From assembly GCF_014596745.1 (NCBI RefSeq), contig NZ_JABTCF010000019.1, positions 1 through 45,097 of the forward strand: a DNA stretch of 45,097 nucleotides. The letters are read 5' to 3'. Positions 8,803-15,564 of this stretch are shown piece after piece. Every line of letters begins with the position of its first letter. The first letter of the stretch is position 1. A model generated the notes under the pieces. The model did not search any database. It was not told where the DNA came from and saw only the letters and a list, made by a program, of their open reading frames with translations. Source of the DNA: Maribacter aquimaris (GTDB lineage Bacteria; Bacteroidota; Bacteroidia; Flavobacteriales; Flavobacteriaceae). The position numbers and the translations under genes were made by a program.

Positions 8803-9051
8803 AACTTACCGACTGCTTGGTCGGTTCTCCCGACAATTCTTCCAAGATTTAAGCCATTTGTGTATTTCACCGACCCAAAGACACCTTAAATTGATTTTTA
8901 GTGCCTTAAAAGGCTTTAAAATGCCTCACGACACAAACTACTGGGTCGGTTTTGGGTGATTTTACCACTTTTGCCCTATTACCCCCTATTTCTGGTCAAA
9001 ACCACCAGATTTGGGCTTAAAAACATTTCCGATAATTTGTATCTTTAATCC
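8803..9051. other. Intergenic region with inverted repeats
   Basis: Two inverted pairs are visible after ogt. ACCGAC (8808-8813) pairs with GTCGGT (8820-8825) around a 6-base loop. ACCGACCCA (8869-8877) faces TGGGTCGGT (8942-8950) at a distance of 64 bases. Neither is followed by a T run that would make a clear intrinsic terminator. No coding potential was seen apart from short shadow frames. Confidence 0.5.
9040..9047 (+). promoter_or_regulatory. Putative -7 element for the PolB-like exonuclease gene
   Basis: TATCTTTA ends four bases before the ATG at 9052 and differs from TAnnTTTG only at the last base, the same variant as in the small-RNA array. Transcription would begin at or within a base or two of the start codon, so the mRNA could be leaderless. 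A TTG lies 26 bases upstream, a little farther than usual. Confidence 0.4.
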
Positions 9052-9765
9052 ATGCTTCACAAAATCCAATTAGAAAATATCCTGTTTTTAGATATCGAAA
9101 CGGTACCTGAAGTAGCCGATTACCAAGAATTGGACGATGCTAAAAAAGAATTGTGGGAACACAAATCCCAATACCAACGAAAAGATGAATTTACTGCGGA
9201 AGAATTCTATGACCGTGCAGGTATTTGGGCCGAATTCGGAAAGATCGTCTGTATCTCCGTAGGATATTTTCATATGACAGGAAATCTAAGGGAGTTCAGG
9301 GTAACCAGTTTCCAAGGTGAAGAACCCCAATTGCTTGAGGATTTCAAAACCCTATTGAACACCCATTTTAAATATCCGAAGCATTTGCTTTGCGCCCATA
9401 ATGGCAAGGAATTCGATTTTCCTTATATCGCACGGCGGATGATTATTCACCGTATAGACCTTCCCCATAAATTGGACCTCTTTGGTAAAAAACCTTGGGA
9501 AGTACCCCATTTGGATACCATGGAACTATGGAAGTTCGGGGATTACAAACATTATACCTCCCTAAAACTAATGGCCCATATCTTGGGGATCCCCTCACCA
9601 AAGGAAGATATTGATGGTAGTATGGTTCGCGATGTTTTTTATGAGGAAAAGGATGTCGATAGGATCGTAACCTATTGCGAACTCGATGTCGTAACCACAG
9701 CACAGGTTTTTTTGCGATTACGCAATAACGATTTATTGGCAGATTCCGAAATCAAGAAGGTTTAA
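9052..9765 (+). CDS. Predicted 3'-5' exonuclease related to PolB proofreading domain (DnaQ-like fold)
   Basis: A 237-residue RNase H-fold exonuclease. The three Exo motifs are visible: DIE (14-16), HNGKEFD (116-122) and YCELD (208-212), giving a full DEDD(y) catalytic set. It matches the stand-alone PolB-like exonuclease family (Pfam DNA_pol_B_exo2), which has no polymerase domain. The natural substrate is not known; DNA or RNA 3' ends are likely. The start at 9052 places the first motif at the usual distance from the N-terminus. The next gene is convergent, 65 bases away. Confidence 0.88.
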   Translation: MLHKIQLENILFLDIETVPEVADYQELDDAKKELWEHKSQYQRKDEFTAEEFYDRAGIWAEFGKIVCISVGYFHMTGNLREFRVTSFQGEEPQLLEDFKTLLNTHFKYPKHLLCAHNGKEFDFPYIARRMIIHRIDLPHKLDLFGKKPWEVPHLDTMELWKFGDYKHYTSLKLMAHILGIPSPKEDIDGSMVRDVFYEEKDVDRIVTYCELDVVTTAQVFLRLRNNDLLADSEIKKV

Positions 9766-9830
9766 TGGTAGAACAGCCTAGTAGGTGCCTAAAATATGGA
9801 TACCCCCTTTTCTAAAGCTGCCATCGGAAC

Positions 9831-10805
9831 TCAACTATTATACTTCAATTGGATGTATACCGGAAAATGGTCGCTATAACCTCCCAAATACTTACGGCCT
9901 GCATACGTTCGAAAAGGTGTTCCCTTGTACTTTCCTTTCCATTCTGTCAATAAATGCTCATCAAAAATATTGGCATGGGCAAAGCTGTGGGTTCCCTTCT
10001 CGTAATTAAAGAAATTATGGGAAACGATAATCTGGTCGAACAAACTCCAACTCCGTCTATAATTGGCACTACCCCTATTGGGCGACCCTAATTTCTCCAT
10101 AGGATTATACAAGCCTGTACCATCGGTCAATAATTGGATACTATTGGAACTTGGGTCATCATTAAAATCCCCCATGATAATGAAGTTAGGTTCCGGATGT
10201 TGCGCTTCAATTTGTTCCATTTTAAGCTTAATGGTCTTGGCAGCCTCTACCCTTTTGTAATCCGTGGCTACATCACCGGTTCTACGGGAAGGCCAATGAT
10301 TGACGAACACATGAACAAGCTCCTCGTTGAGTTTGCCATGAACATATAGGATATCCCTAGTCGTATCCCTTACCCCTTCTGCATTATACACCAATAAGGG
10401 AATGGGTTCTGAATGCAATACTTCAAAATGGTCATTATGGTACAATAAGCCGGTATCAATCCCCCTTTCATCGGGAGAGTCGTAGTGTACATAACCATAG
10501 TCTATATCCTGTAAAGGCCCTGCATTGATCAAATCCTGTATTACGGTTTCATTTTCGACCTCAGCAATACCCACCAAAGCAGGAGGCCGTTCTGTGGATG
10601 CCAATCCGATTTCAGAAATGGTCTTTGCCAATTTTAAAATTTTCCTCTTATATCTCTTCGGGGTCCATTTTTTGAAACCTTTGGGTGTAAAATCAACATC
10701 CAAGGTATCTGGATCGTGCATTGTATCAAAAAGATTTTCGAGATTATAGAATGCTATTGTATGAAGACCTTGTTTCTTTTTCTTCTTGAAAAGTGAAAAT
10801 ACCAT
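9831..10805 (-). CDS. Endonuclease/exonuclease/phosphatase (EEP) family protein
   Basis: A 324-residue protein of the Mg2+-dependent EEP superfamily, which includes DNase I, ExoIII and phosphodiesterases. Seen are the N-terminal FYNLENLFD, GIAEVEN (metal-binding glutamate), the VNHWPSR strand, GDFNDDPSS (catalytic Asp/Asn) and the C-terminal SDHFPVY. The order and spacing fit a complete domain. The N-terminus (MVFSLFKKKKKQG) is basic and only mildly hydrophobic, so secretion is doubtful. The substrate cannot be deduced. It is divergent from hflX, with 76 bases between the two starts. Confidence 0.88.
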   Translation of the reverse strand: MVFSLFKKKKKQGLHTIAFYNLENLFDTMHDPDTLDVDFTPKGFKKWTPKRYKRKILKLAKTISEIGLASTERPPALVGIAEVENETVIQDLINAGPLQDIDYGYVHYDSPDERGIDTGLLYHNDHFEVLHSEPIPLLVYNAEGVRDTTRDILYVHGKLNEELVHVFVNHWPSRRTGDVATDYKRVEAAKTIKLKMEQIEAQHPEPNFIIMGDFNDDPSSNSIQLLTDGTGLYNPMEKLGSPNRGSANYRRSWSLFDQIIVSHNFFNYEKGTHSFAHANIFDEHLLTEWKGKYKGTPFRTYAGRKYLGGYSDHFPVYIQLKYNS

Positions 10806-10857
10806 GCATTTAAGTTAAGGGAATCAAATTTACGAAAATAGCTTGGTCAGTATTATG

Positions 10858-10865
10858 TAAATTTG
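10858..10865 (+). promoter_or_regulatory. -7 promoter element of hflX
   Basis: TAAATTTG is a perfect TAnnTTTG match 16 bases before the hflX ATG. No TTG at the usual distance is clear; the nearest upstream TTG (10843-10845) is only 12 bases away. Confidence 0.55.
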
Positions 10866-10881
10866 CATATTAAATTAGACT

Positions 10882-12093
10882 ATGTTAGAAAAGAAAGCGA
10901 TAGAATACGAAAAAGTTGTCCTTATCGGGGTCATCAATAAGGAACAAGATCAAGAAAAGGTGAATGAATATCTTGATGAACTTGAATTTCTTACCTACAC
11001 TGCTGGGGGAGAGGTCATGAAGCGCTTTGTACAGCGTGTCGATGTCCCGAATCCAAAGACCCTCATCGGTAGTGGTAAGATGCAGGAGGTAGAGGACTAT
11101 GTGGAAAAAAATGATATAGGCTCCATTATCTTTGATGATGAGCTTTCCCCTGGACAACAACGTAATATTGAAAAACAATTGCGTTGTAAGATTCTGGATC
11201 GTACCAGTCTTATCCTTGACATATTTGCACAACGGGCCCAGACAAGTTATTCCAGAACCCAGGTAGAGTTGGCGCAATATGAATATCTACTTCCCCGTCT
11301 TACTGGATTATGGACACACTTGGAGCGTCAAAAAGGGGGTATCGGAATGCGTGGGCCGGGTGAAACGGAGATTGAAACCGATAGGCGTATAGTTCGTGAC
11401 CGTATTTCATTATTGAAGAAAAAATTGTTGAAGATAGACCGGCAGATGGAAACACAAAGAGGCAATAGAGGCGCTCTTGTACGTGTTGCCCTTGTTGGGT
11501 ATACCAATGTAGGTAAGTCAACATTAATGAATGTCATTAGTAAAAGTGATGTCTTTGCGGAAAATAAACTTTTCGCCACATTAGACACTACCGTACGGAA
11601 AGTCGTCATTGGGAATCTTCCGTTTTTACTCAGTGATACGGTAGGATTCATTCGAAAATTACCCACCCAGTTGGTCGAAAGTTTCAAAAGTACCTTGGAC
11701 GAGGTTCGGGAAGCAGACCTTTTACTGCATGTAGTGGACATCTCACACCCTAACTTTGAGGAACACATAGCCTCTGTAAACAAGATTTTGGATGAAATTG
11801 ACAGTGCAGACAAAAAAACCATTATGGTTTTCAATAAAATAGACCAATATCACCATCAAACCATAGATGATGATGACCTGGTAACCGAACGAACCACAAA
11901 GCATTTCACTATTGAGGATTGGAAACGGACATGGATGCAACGCATGGGGGAAGATGCATTGTTCATTTCAGCACTGAACAAAGAAAACCTTGATGAATTC
12001 CGGAAACGGGTATATGATGTCGTCAGGGATATCCATGTAACGCGATTCCCCTATAACAATTTTCTTTATCCAGAACATTTAGACCAATATTAA
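10882..12093 (+). CDS. hflX: GTPase HflX
   Basis: HflX is a ribosome-binding GTPase that splits stalled or heat-damaged 70S ribosomes. The N-terminal HflX domain carries ELSPGQQRNIEK and the glycine-rich GGIGMRGPGETEIETDRR linker. The G domain has G1 GYTNVGKST (206-214), G3 DTVGF and G4 NKID. The length of 403 residues is normal for Bacteroidota. It is the last protein gene before the small-RNA array, whose first repeated base lies 22 bases past the hflX stop. No terminator of its own is evident before the array. Confidence 0.97.
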   Translation: MLEKKAIEYEKVVLIGVINKEQDQEKVNEYLDELEFLTYTAGGEVMKRFVQRVDVPNPKTLIGSGKMQEVEDYVEKNDIGSIIFDDELSPGQQRNIEKQLRCKILDRTSLILDIFAQRAQTSYSRTQVELAQYEYLLPRLTGLWTHLERQKGGIGMRGPGETEIETDRRIVRDRISLLKKKLLKIDRQMETQRGNRGALVRVALVGYTNVGKSTLMNVISKSDVFAENKLFATLDTTVRKVVIGNLPFLLSDTVGFIRKLPTQLVESFKSTLDEVREADLLLHVVDISHPNFEEHIASVNKILDEIDSADKKTIMVFNKIDQYHHQTIDDDDLVTERTTKHFTIEDWKRTWMQRMGEDALFISALNKENLDEFRKRVYDVVRDIHVTRFPYNNFLYPEHLDQY

Positions 12094-12150
12094 GCCGTTA
12101 AAACCATTGGAAGTAGTGCCGTTCATCGGAGAAATCATACCGTTAATTTT

Positions 12151-12189
12151 TTCACAACATTTTAGGTCGGGTTCACAACATATTTTAGG
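12151..12189 (+). promoter_or_regulatory. Tandem direct repeat upstream of small RNA 1 (possible activator site)
   Basis: TTCACAACATTTTAGG (12151-12166) is followed by TTCACAACATATTTTAGG (12172-12189), about two helical turns apart on one DNA face. The pair recurs at the same place in units 2-4 (for example 12469-12484 and 12490-12507), with TTCACCACA in the first half-site. A single TTCACAACA recurs 37 bases before the promoter of the fifth RNA (13434-13442). Confidence 0.55.
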
Positions 12190-12209
12190 CGAAATCGTCT
12201 AGGCAGACT

Positions 12210-12217
12210 TATCTTTA
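12210..12217 (+). promoter_or_regulatory. Putative -7 element, small RNA 1
   Basis: TATCTTTA, one base from TAnnTTTG, conserved at the same place in units 1-4. Confidence 0.6.
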
Positions 12218-12221
12218 CATC

Positions 12222-12388
12222 ATAATTAAGTGATAGCATTGACCCCAAATCAATTCAAGAACTTAATCGAAAAACCAGTGTGAGTTCCCCAAACGAGCAC
12301 TGATCCTACTAATAGCTACCTGATGAATATCAGAACTGGTATTAACCTACTTAAGAAAAAGCCCTTCCCAAAAAAAAGGGCTTTTTTT
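12222..12388 (+). ncRNA. Putative small RNA, array copy 1 (type A)
   Basis: The inferred transcript is about 167 nt, from a few bases after the -7 element to the end of the terminator T run. Hairpins readable by eye: TTAAGT (12226-12231) with ACTTAA (12261-12266), enclosing ATTGA (12238-12242) with TCAAT (12250-12254) and a CCCCAAA loop; CAGTG (12276-12280) with CACTG (12298-12302) around TTCCCC; CTGAT (12320-12324) with ATCAG (12329-12333). Alternatively ACCAGT (12274-12279) pairs with ACTGGT (12335-12340). A conserved CCTACTTAA (12346-12354) sits just before the terminator; its ACTTAA could also pair with the 5' TTAAGT. No ORF, so non-coding. The function is unknown to me; whether it matches 6S-Flavo or another Rfam model must be tested. 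Confidence 0.7.
12359..12388 (+). terminator. Intrinsic terminator of small RNA 1
   Basis: Stem AAGCCCTT (12359-12366) with AAGGGCTT (12376-12383), loop CCCAAAAAA, followed by a run of T. Confidence 0.85.
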
Positions 12389-12527
12389 ATACCTTAAATC
12401 CTCACGTTATTTTAGTGTAACAACACCTATGAAGTGCCGTTCATCGGAGAAATCATACCGTTAATTTTTTCACCACATTTTAGGTTGGGTTCACAACATA
12501 TTTTAGGCAAAATCATCTAGGCAGACT

Positions 12528-12535
12528 TATCTTTA
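12528..12535 (+). promoter_or_regulatory. Putative -7 element, small RNA 2
   Basis: TATCTTTA, exactly 318 bases after the copy in unit 1. Confidence 0.6.
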
Positions 12536-12539
12536 CATT

Positions 12540-12706
12540 GTAATTAAGTGATAGCAATGACCCCAAATCAATTCAAGAACTTAATCGAAAAACCAGTGTG
12601 AGTTTCCCAAACGAGCACTGATCCTACTAATAGCTACCTGATGAATATCAGAACTGGTATTAACCTACTTAAGAAAAAGCCCTTCCCAAAAAAAAGGGCT
12701 TTTTTT
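12540..12706 (+). ncRNA. Putative small RNA, array copy 2 (type A)
   Basis: Nearly identical to copy 1. Differences include TACATTGTAATT for TACATCATAATT at the 5' end, GCAATGA for GCATTGA (which places one mismatch in the inner first stem), and GTTTCCC for GTTCCCC in the second loop. CCTACTTAA is at 12664-12672, 136 bases from the start of the -7 element as in all other copies. It ends at its own terminator. Confidence 0.7.
12677..12706 (+). terminator. Intrinsic terminator of small RNA 2
   Basis: Same hairpin as in unit 1: AAGCCCTT (12677-12684) with AAGGGCTT (12694-12701) and a T run. Confidence 0.85.
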
Positions 12707-12845
12707 ATACCTTAAATCCTCACGTTATTTTAGTGTAACAACACCTATGAAGTGCCGTTCATCGGAGAAATCGTACCGTTAATTTTTTCACCACATTTTA
12801 GGTTGGGTTCACAACATATTTTAGGCAAAATCATCTAGGCAGACT

Positions 12846-12853
12846 TATCTTTA
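12846..12853 (+). promoter_or_regulatory. Putative -7 element, small RNA 3
   Basis: TATCTTTA, 318 bases after the copy in unit 2. Confidence 0.6.
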
Positions 12854-12857
12854 CATT

Positions 12858-13025
12858 GTAATTAAGTGATAGCATTGATCCCAAATCGATTCAAGAACTT
12901 AACTAGAGAATTAAAGGTTTCCCCAAGCCTTTTTTAACCTACAAATGACTACCGAAGTTTATTCGGACCAAATTTTACCATCCTACTTAACTGAAAAAAG
13001 CTCTTTCCCAAAAAGGGCTTTTTTT
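12858..13025 (+). ncRNA. Putative small RNA, array copy 3 (type B)
   Basis: The 5' hairpin is kept, but its inner stem reads ATTGA/TCGAT, a U-G wobble in place of a U-A pair. After ACTTAA the sequence differs from type A while keeping the architecture: AAAGG (12913-12917) with CCTTT (12928-12932) around a TTTCCCCAAG loop, then CTACC and a hairpin CCGAA (12952-12956) with TTCGG (12962-12966) where type A has CTGAT/ATCAG. CCTACTTAA is at 12982-12990, again 136 bases from the -7 element. The conserved C-rich loops and replaced but intact stems suggest selection on structure. Confidence 0.7.
12998..13025 (+). terminator. Intrinsic terminator of small RNA 3
   Basis: AAGCTCTTT (12998-13006) with AAAGGGCTT (13012-13020), including one G-U pair where units 1 and 2 have C-G; T run follows. 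Confidence 0.85.
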
Positions 13026-13164
13026 ATACCTTAAATCCTCACGTTATTTTAGTGTAACAACACCTATGAAGTGCCGTTCATCGAAGAAATCGTACCGTTA
13101 ATTTTTTCACCACATTTTAGGTTGGGTTCACAACATATTTTAGGCAAAATCATCTAGACGGACT

Positions 13165-13172
13165 TATCTTTA
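13165..13172 (+). promoter_or_regulatory. Putative -7 element, small RNA 4
   Basis: TATCTTTA, 319 bases after the copy in unit 3. Confidence 0.6.
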
Positions 13173-13176
13173 CATC

Positions 13177-13345
13177 ATAATTAAGTGATAGCATTGACCC
13201 CAAATCGATTCAAGAACTTAACTAGAGAATTAAAGGTTTCCCCAAGCCTTTTTTAACCTACAAATGACTACCGAAGTTTATTCGGACCAAATTTTACCAT
13301 CCTACTTAACTGAAAAAAGCTCTTTCCCAAAAAGGGCTTTTTTTT
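13177..13345 (+). ncRNA. Putative small RNA, array copy 4 (type B)
   Basis: Body nearly identical to copy 3, but the 5' end reads TACATCATAATT as in copy 1, a mosaic pattern. CCTACTTAA is at 13301-13309, 136 bases from the -7 element. It ends at its own terminator. The spacer that follows units 1-3 is absent after this last unit. Confidence 0.7.
13317..13345 (+). terminator. Intrinsic terminator of small RNA 4
   Basis: AAGCTCTTT (13317-13325) with AAAGGGCTT (13331-13339), then a T run. Confidence 0.85.
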
Positions 13346-13470
13346 ATGGGATAAAACTACAGGTCCTAAACAATTGGAAAATTCGGTAAACTTGCCATAC
13401 ACTTTAACAAGTTATGCTACAAATCCAGTAGGATTCACAACAATAATTTACTTTTCAATATCAATGCCAT

Positions 13471-13478
13471 TACATTCG
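13471..13478 (+). promoter_or_regulatory. Putative -7 element, fifth small RNA
   Basis: TACATTCG lies 37 bases after a TTCACAACA box, almost the spacing of the array units (38), and 136 bases before CCTACTTAA. It differs from TAnnTTTG at one base. Inferred by position. Confidence 0.4.
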
Positions 13479-13482
13479 TAGT

Positions 13483-13651
13483 GTATTTATGATTTATTAT
13501 CGCGTCCCAATCGGATTATGAGTTAACCTATAAATAAGTATTTGGAATTAGTCCGTTCAAAATTGACAACTAGGATACAATGTTTGACTAACTAATTCGA
13601 TCAAAACCTACTTAATAAAAAAGTCCTGACGAATTCGTCAGGACTTTTTAT
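13483..13651 (+). ncRNA. Putative fifth, diverged member of the small-RNA family
   Basis: The body shares little sequence with units 1-4 but keeps the frame of the design: a TTCACAACA box upstream, a -7-like element, a GTCCCAAT C-rich stretch near the 5' end, an AAATA/TATTT hairpin in the middle, TTTGA/TCAAA near the 3' end, CCTACTTAA at 13607-13615, and a strong terminator. The distance from -7 element to CCTACTTAA is 136 bases, identical to the array. TTTATTA near the 5' end (13492-13498) can pair with TAATAAA after CCTACTT (13613-13619), which would close the molecule. A relative of the array RNAs by inference. Confidence 0.5.
13621..13650 (+). terminator. Perfect palindromic terminator between fifth RNA and DUF3078 gene
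   Basis: AAGTCCTGACG (13621-13631), loop AATT, CGTCAGGACTT (13636-13646), with a T run on the right and an A run on the left, so it can serve both strands. On the minus strand it follows the DUF3078 stop by 21 bases. Confidence 0.9.
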
Positions 13652-13671
13652 TATTATAAATCTATTGGGGA

Positions 13672-14601
13672 TTAAAAGGCGTAGTTCAGGCCAAATAACC
13701 AATACGTCTGTAATTTATCATCAATATTATCGAAAGTAGCGGCAGCATCAGGTGTTGGTCCGTTCAAAGCATAATTAAGCGCTTCCTGCTTATTATCCCT
13801 TAGTCCAAACTCAAAACCTAGTCCAATCCCATTCCAAATGGTGTAACCGAAAGAGTTGATCCAAGTCCAGTTGGACAAATCTGACGATTTATAGCTTTGG
13901 AACATAGAAAGATTGGTCTTGAAGTTTACTTTACCTATTTTTCGGGTGTAATCGGCAACGATCTTGGCACCAAGGGAAGATTCGAAAATATCATCCTCAC
14001 TACTGAAAACAAAATTATAGTTTAAAGGGTGGATCACCACTACCAAATCGGTAATTGGTGTCCATGTAGCACCAACACCTATATCCAAATACCCTGGATC
14101 GTTGAAGTTGCTTAAAATGGTAGTTCTGTATTCCGCTAAGGTTGATATGGCGAATTTTTCACTGATTTTTCGCCCGTAAAGTGATGTAATGTTAAATACA
14201 TCCGTAGCTTGCTTAAAGCTATCATCGTCAGCAGGGTCATCCTTGTCATCGAATTTCACCCAACCCAAGTTGATGTTTCCAGAGTTTCTCCAGAAAAACT
14301 TCTCTTGGTTAAGATTGGCAAAACCATTGATCGTAACCCCAATATTACCGGCATCGGAATTGGCGGCATCTTTTGAATACCAATTGTTGAAACTGGAAAG
14401 GTTGGCCCCAATAGTCCCAAATGCCCCTTTTTTCCAACCTGGAAGGGCATTGATTTGTGCTTGTAGGGCGTCTACCCTACCTTGAATTGCAGCTATCGAA
14501 TCCTTTTTAGGTCCTTGCAAGGCCTTAAGTTCATCGGCAGTCTGCGCGTAAGTAGCCGATAAGGCCAAAAACGCAGTTAATGTTACTACTAAATTTTTCA
14601 T
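13672..14601 (-). CDS. DUF3078 family outer-membrane beta-barrel protein
   Basis: A 309-residue secreted protein with a clear signal peptide (MKNLVVTLTAFLALSATYAQ). A short coiled-coil-like segment (KKDSIAAIQGRVDALQAQIN) is followed by alternating hydrophobic strands and a C-terminal aromatic residue (LFGLNYAF), as in outer-membrane barrels. I recognise it as DUF3078, which in flavobacteria often lies beside the suf genes. The function is unknown. A full promoter lies just upstream, so it can be transcribed apart from suf. Confidence 0.8.
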   Translation of the reverse strand: MKNLVVTLTAFLALSATYAQTADELKALQGPKKDSIAAIQGRVDALQAQINALPGWKKGAFGTIGANLSSFNNWYSKDAANSDAGNIGVTINGFANLNQEKFFWRNSGNINLGWVKFDDKDDPADDDSFKQATDVFNITSLYGRKISEKFAISTLAEYRTTILSNFNDPGYLDIGVGATWTPITDLVVVIHPLNYNFVFSSEDDIFESSLGAKIVADYTRKIGKVNFKTNLSMFQSYKSSDLSNWTWINSFGYTIWNGIGLGFEFGLRDNKQEALNYALNGPTPDAAATFDNIDDKLQTYWLFGLNYAF

Positions 14602-14632
14602 AATGCTTAGTGTTTAATTATGTTATGAAGCG

Positions 14633-14661
14633 CAAAAATAAGCATTGTTAACAATAAACAA
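14633..14661 (-). promoter_or_regulatory. Promoter of the DUF3078 gene
   Basis: On the minus strand, TATTTTTG (plus coordinates 14633-14640, CAAAAATA) is a perfect TAnnTTTG, with TTG (14659-14661) 18 bases upstream. It lies 31 bases before the DUF3078 start. Confidence 0.7.
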
Positions 14662-14677
14662 TTACCGTTATCAACAA

Positions 14678-15184
14678 TTATCCCTTTTTATACAATGGCA
14701 CGGAAGAGCAAGCCTCACCGTACATAACGCTTTTTGCAACCGGTAATAATTTTGAAGTTATAAACAAATATGCATTTTGCGGAACAGGTTTGTTACTGCA
14801 CCCTTTGATTATTACAGGCCGGCCCTCGTAGGCAGAAACATCAAGGTCCTCAATAATGGATTGATACAGGGAAGTTTCCAAGGTTTCCAGGTTTCCTTGC
14901 ACCACTCTTTTTGCATAAGGATGTAGCTTGGTACTAATAAGCATATAGGCCCATCCTGGGATGATGGCATCGGTAGAACAGTCTACCGCAATGTATTTAT
15001 CTTGATACTGTTTCCAATCGTGTTCGGCAATACTAGCCCGGAAATCCTTTTCCCTCAATACAAAACCTTCGTAAAGCCAGTCCTTGATATCCAGGAAAAC
15101 GCGTTCCCCAATAGGGTAATAATCTTCCAAGTCAATGGTCTTCAATTGACTTTGGGCCACACGGTTGACAATTTCCTTTTCCAT
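14678..15184 (-). CDS. DUF2480 family protein
   Basis: A 168-residue soluble protein that I recognise as DUF2480, a family of unknown function found in Bacteroidota. It has no signal peptide. The sequence includes AVDCSTDAIIPGWAYMLI and IIKGCSNKPVPQNAYLFI, two related segments each with one cysteine followed by an aromatic-rich strand, suggesting internal duplication or a paired metal or cofactor site (inference). It lies 43 bases after the DUF59 gene at the end of the SUF cluster, and the steady association points to a role around Fe-S assembly. Confidence 0.8.
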   Translation of the reverse strand: MEKEIVNRVAQSQLKTIDLEDYYPIGERVFLDIKDWLYEGFVLREKDFRASIAEHDWKQYQDKYIAVDCSTDAIIPGWAYMLISTKLHPYAKRVVQGNLETLETSLYQSIIEDLDVSAYEGRPVIIKGCSNKPVPQNAYLFITSKLLPVAKSVMYGEACSSVPLYKKG

Positions 15185-15227
15185 GGACTATACGTTTTAA
15201 AAATAGATGTATCCTAAAAAGGCGCTA

Positions 15228-15554
15228 CTAAAGTAATCCCAATTCCAATTTTGCCTCTTCACTCATTAAATCCTGGGTCCAAGGGGGATCAAAGGTTATT
15301 TCGACGATGGCATTCTTTACGGCATTCAGCGATTTCACTTTCTCCTCTACTTCAACAGGAAGGGTTTCTGCCACAGGGCAATTCGGTGAGGTAAGGGTCA
15401 TTAAGATCTTGACATCCCTAACCTCATTGACAAAAACATCATAAATCAATCCCAGTTCATAAATATCAACGGGAATCTCAGGATCATAAATTGTTTTTAA
15501 TACCTGTACTATTTTCTCGCCCAATTCTTGGGTGTTTATTGCTGCTTCGCTCAT
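15228..15554 (-). CDS. DUF59/MIP18 family Fe-S assembly protein (SufT-like)
   Basis: A 108-residue DUF59 protein. The family, which includes PaaD, SufT and eukaryotic CIA2, helps mature Fe-S proteins. The core ILKTIYDPEIPVDIYELGLIY, with the DPEIPV motif, and LTSPNCPVAETLP with the conserved cysteine are present; the C-terminus holds DPPWTQDLMSEEAKLELG. The length is that of the single-domain form. It starts 10 bases after the sufE stop, so it is part of the suf transcript. Confidence 0.9.
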   Translation of the reverse strand: MSEAAINTQELGEKIVQVLKTIYDPEIPVDIYELGLIYDVFVNEVRDVKILMTLTSPNCPVAETLPVEVEEKVKSLNAVKNAIVEITFDPPWTQDLMSEEAKLELGLL

Positions 15555-15564
15555 TTTTCTAGAT

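Larger units (their letters stand above)
12115..13351 (+). repeat. Four tandem 318-bp units, each a complete small-RNA transcription unit
   Basis: Units begin at 12115, 12433, 12751 and 13070 (periods 318, 318, 319) with AGTGCCGTTCATCG. Each contains an upstream region with two direct repeats, a -7 element TATCTTTA, an RNA body of about 167 nt, a hairpin with a T run, and a spacer of about 45 bases (missing from the last unit). Flanks are nearly identical in all units. The RNA bodies fall into two types: units 1 and 2 (type A) and units 3 and 4 (type B). No open reading frame of note lies within. Confidence 0.95.

Noticed and set aside
8869-8950. GTCGGT inverted repeats as a dispersed mobile element shared with 39066-39081
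   Set aside because: Only 6-9 bases are shared, there is no common flank and no target duplication; too little to call a repeat family.
12115-13351. CRISPR array or integron cassette array
   Set aside because: Units are 318 bases and near-identical throughout, with terminators; there are no short repeats with unique spacers, no attC-like ends and no integrase or cas genes.
12222-13651. Firm assignment of the array RNAs as 6S RNA
   Set aside because: A closing stem is possible but a long rod with a central bubble is not evident by eye; local hairpins fit at least as well. Needs a covariance-model search.
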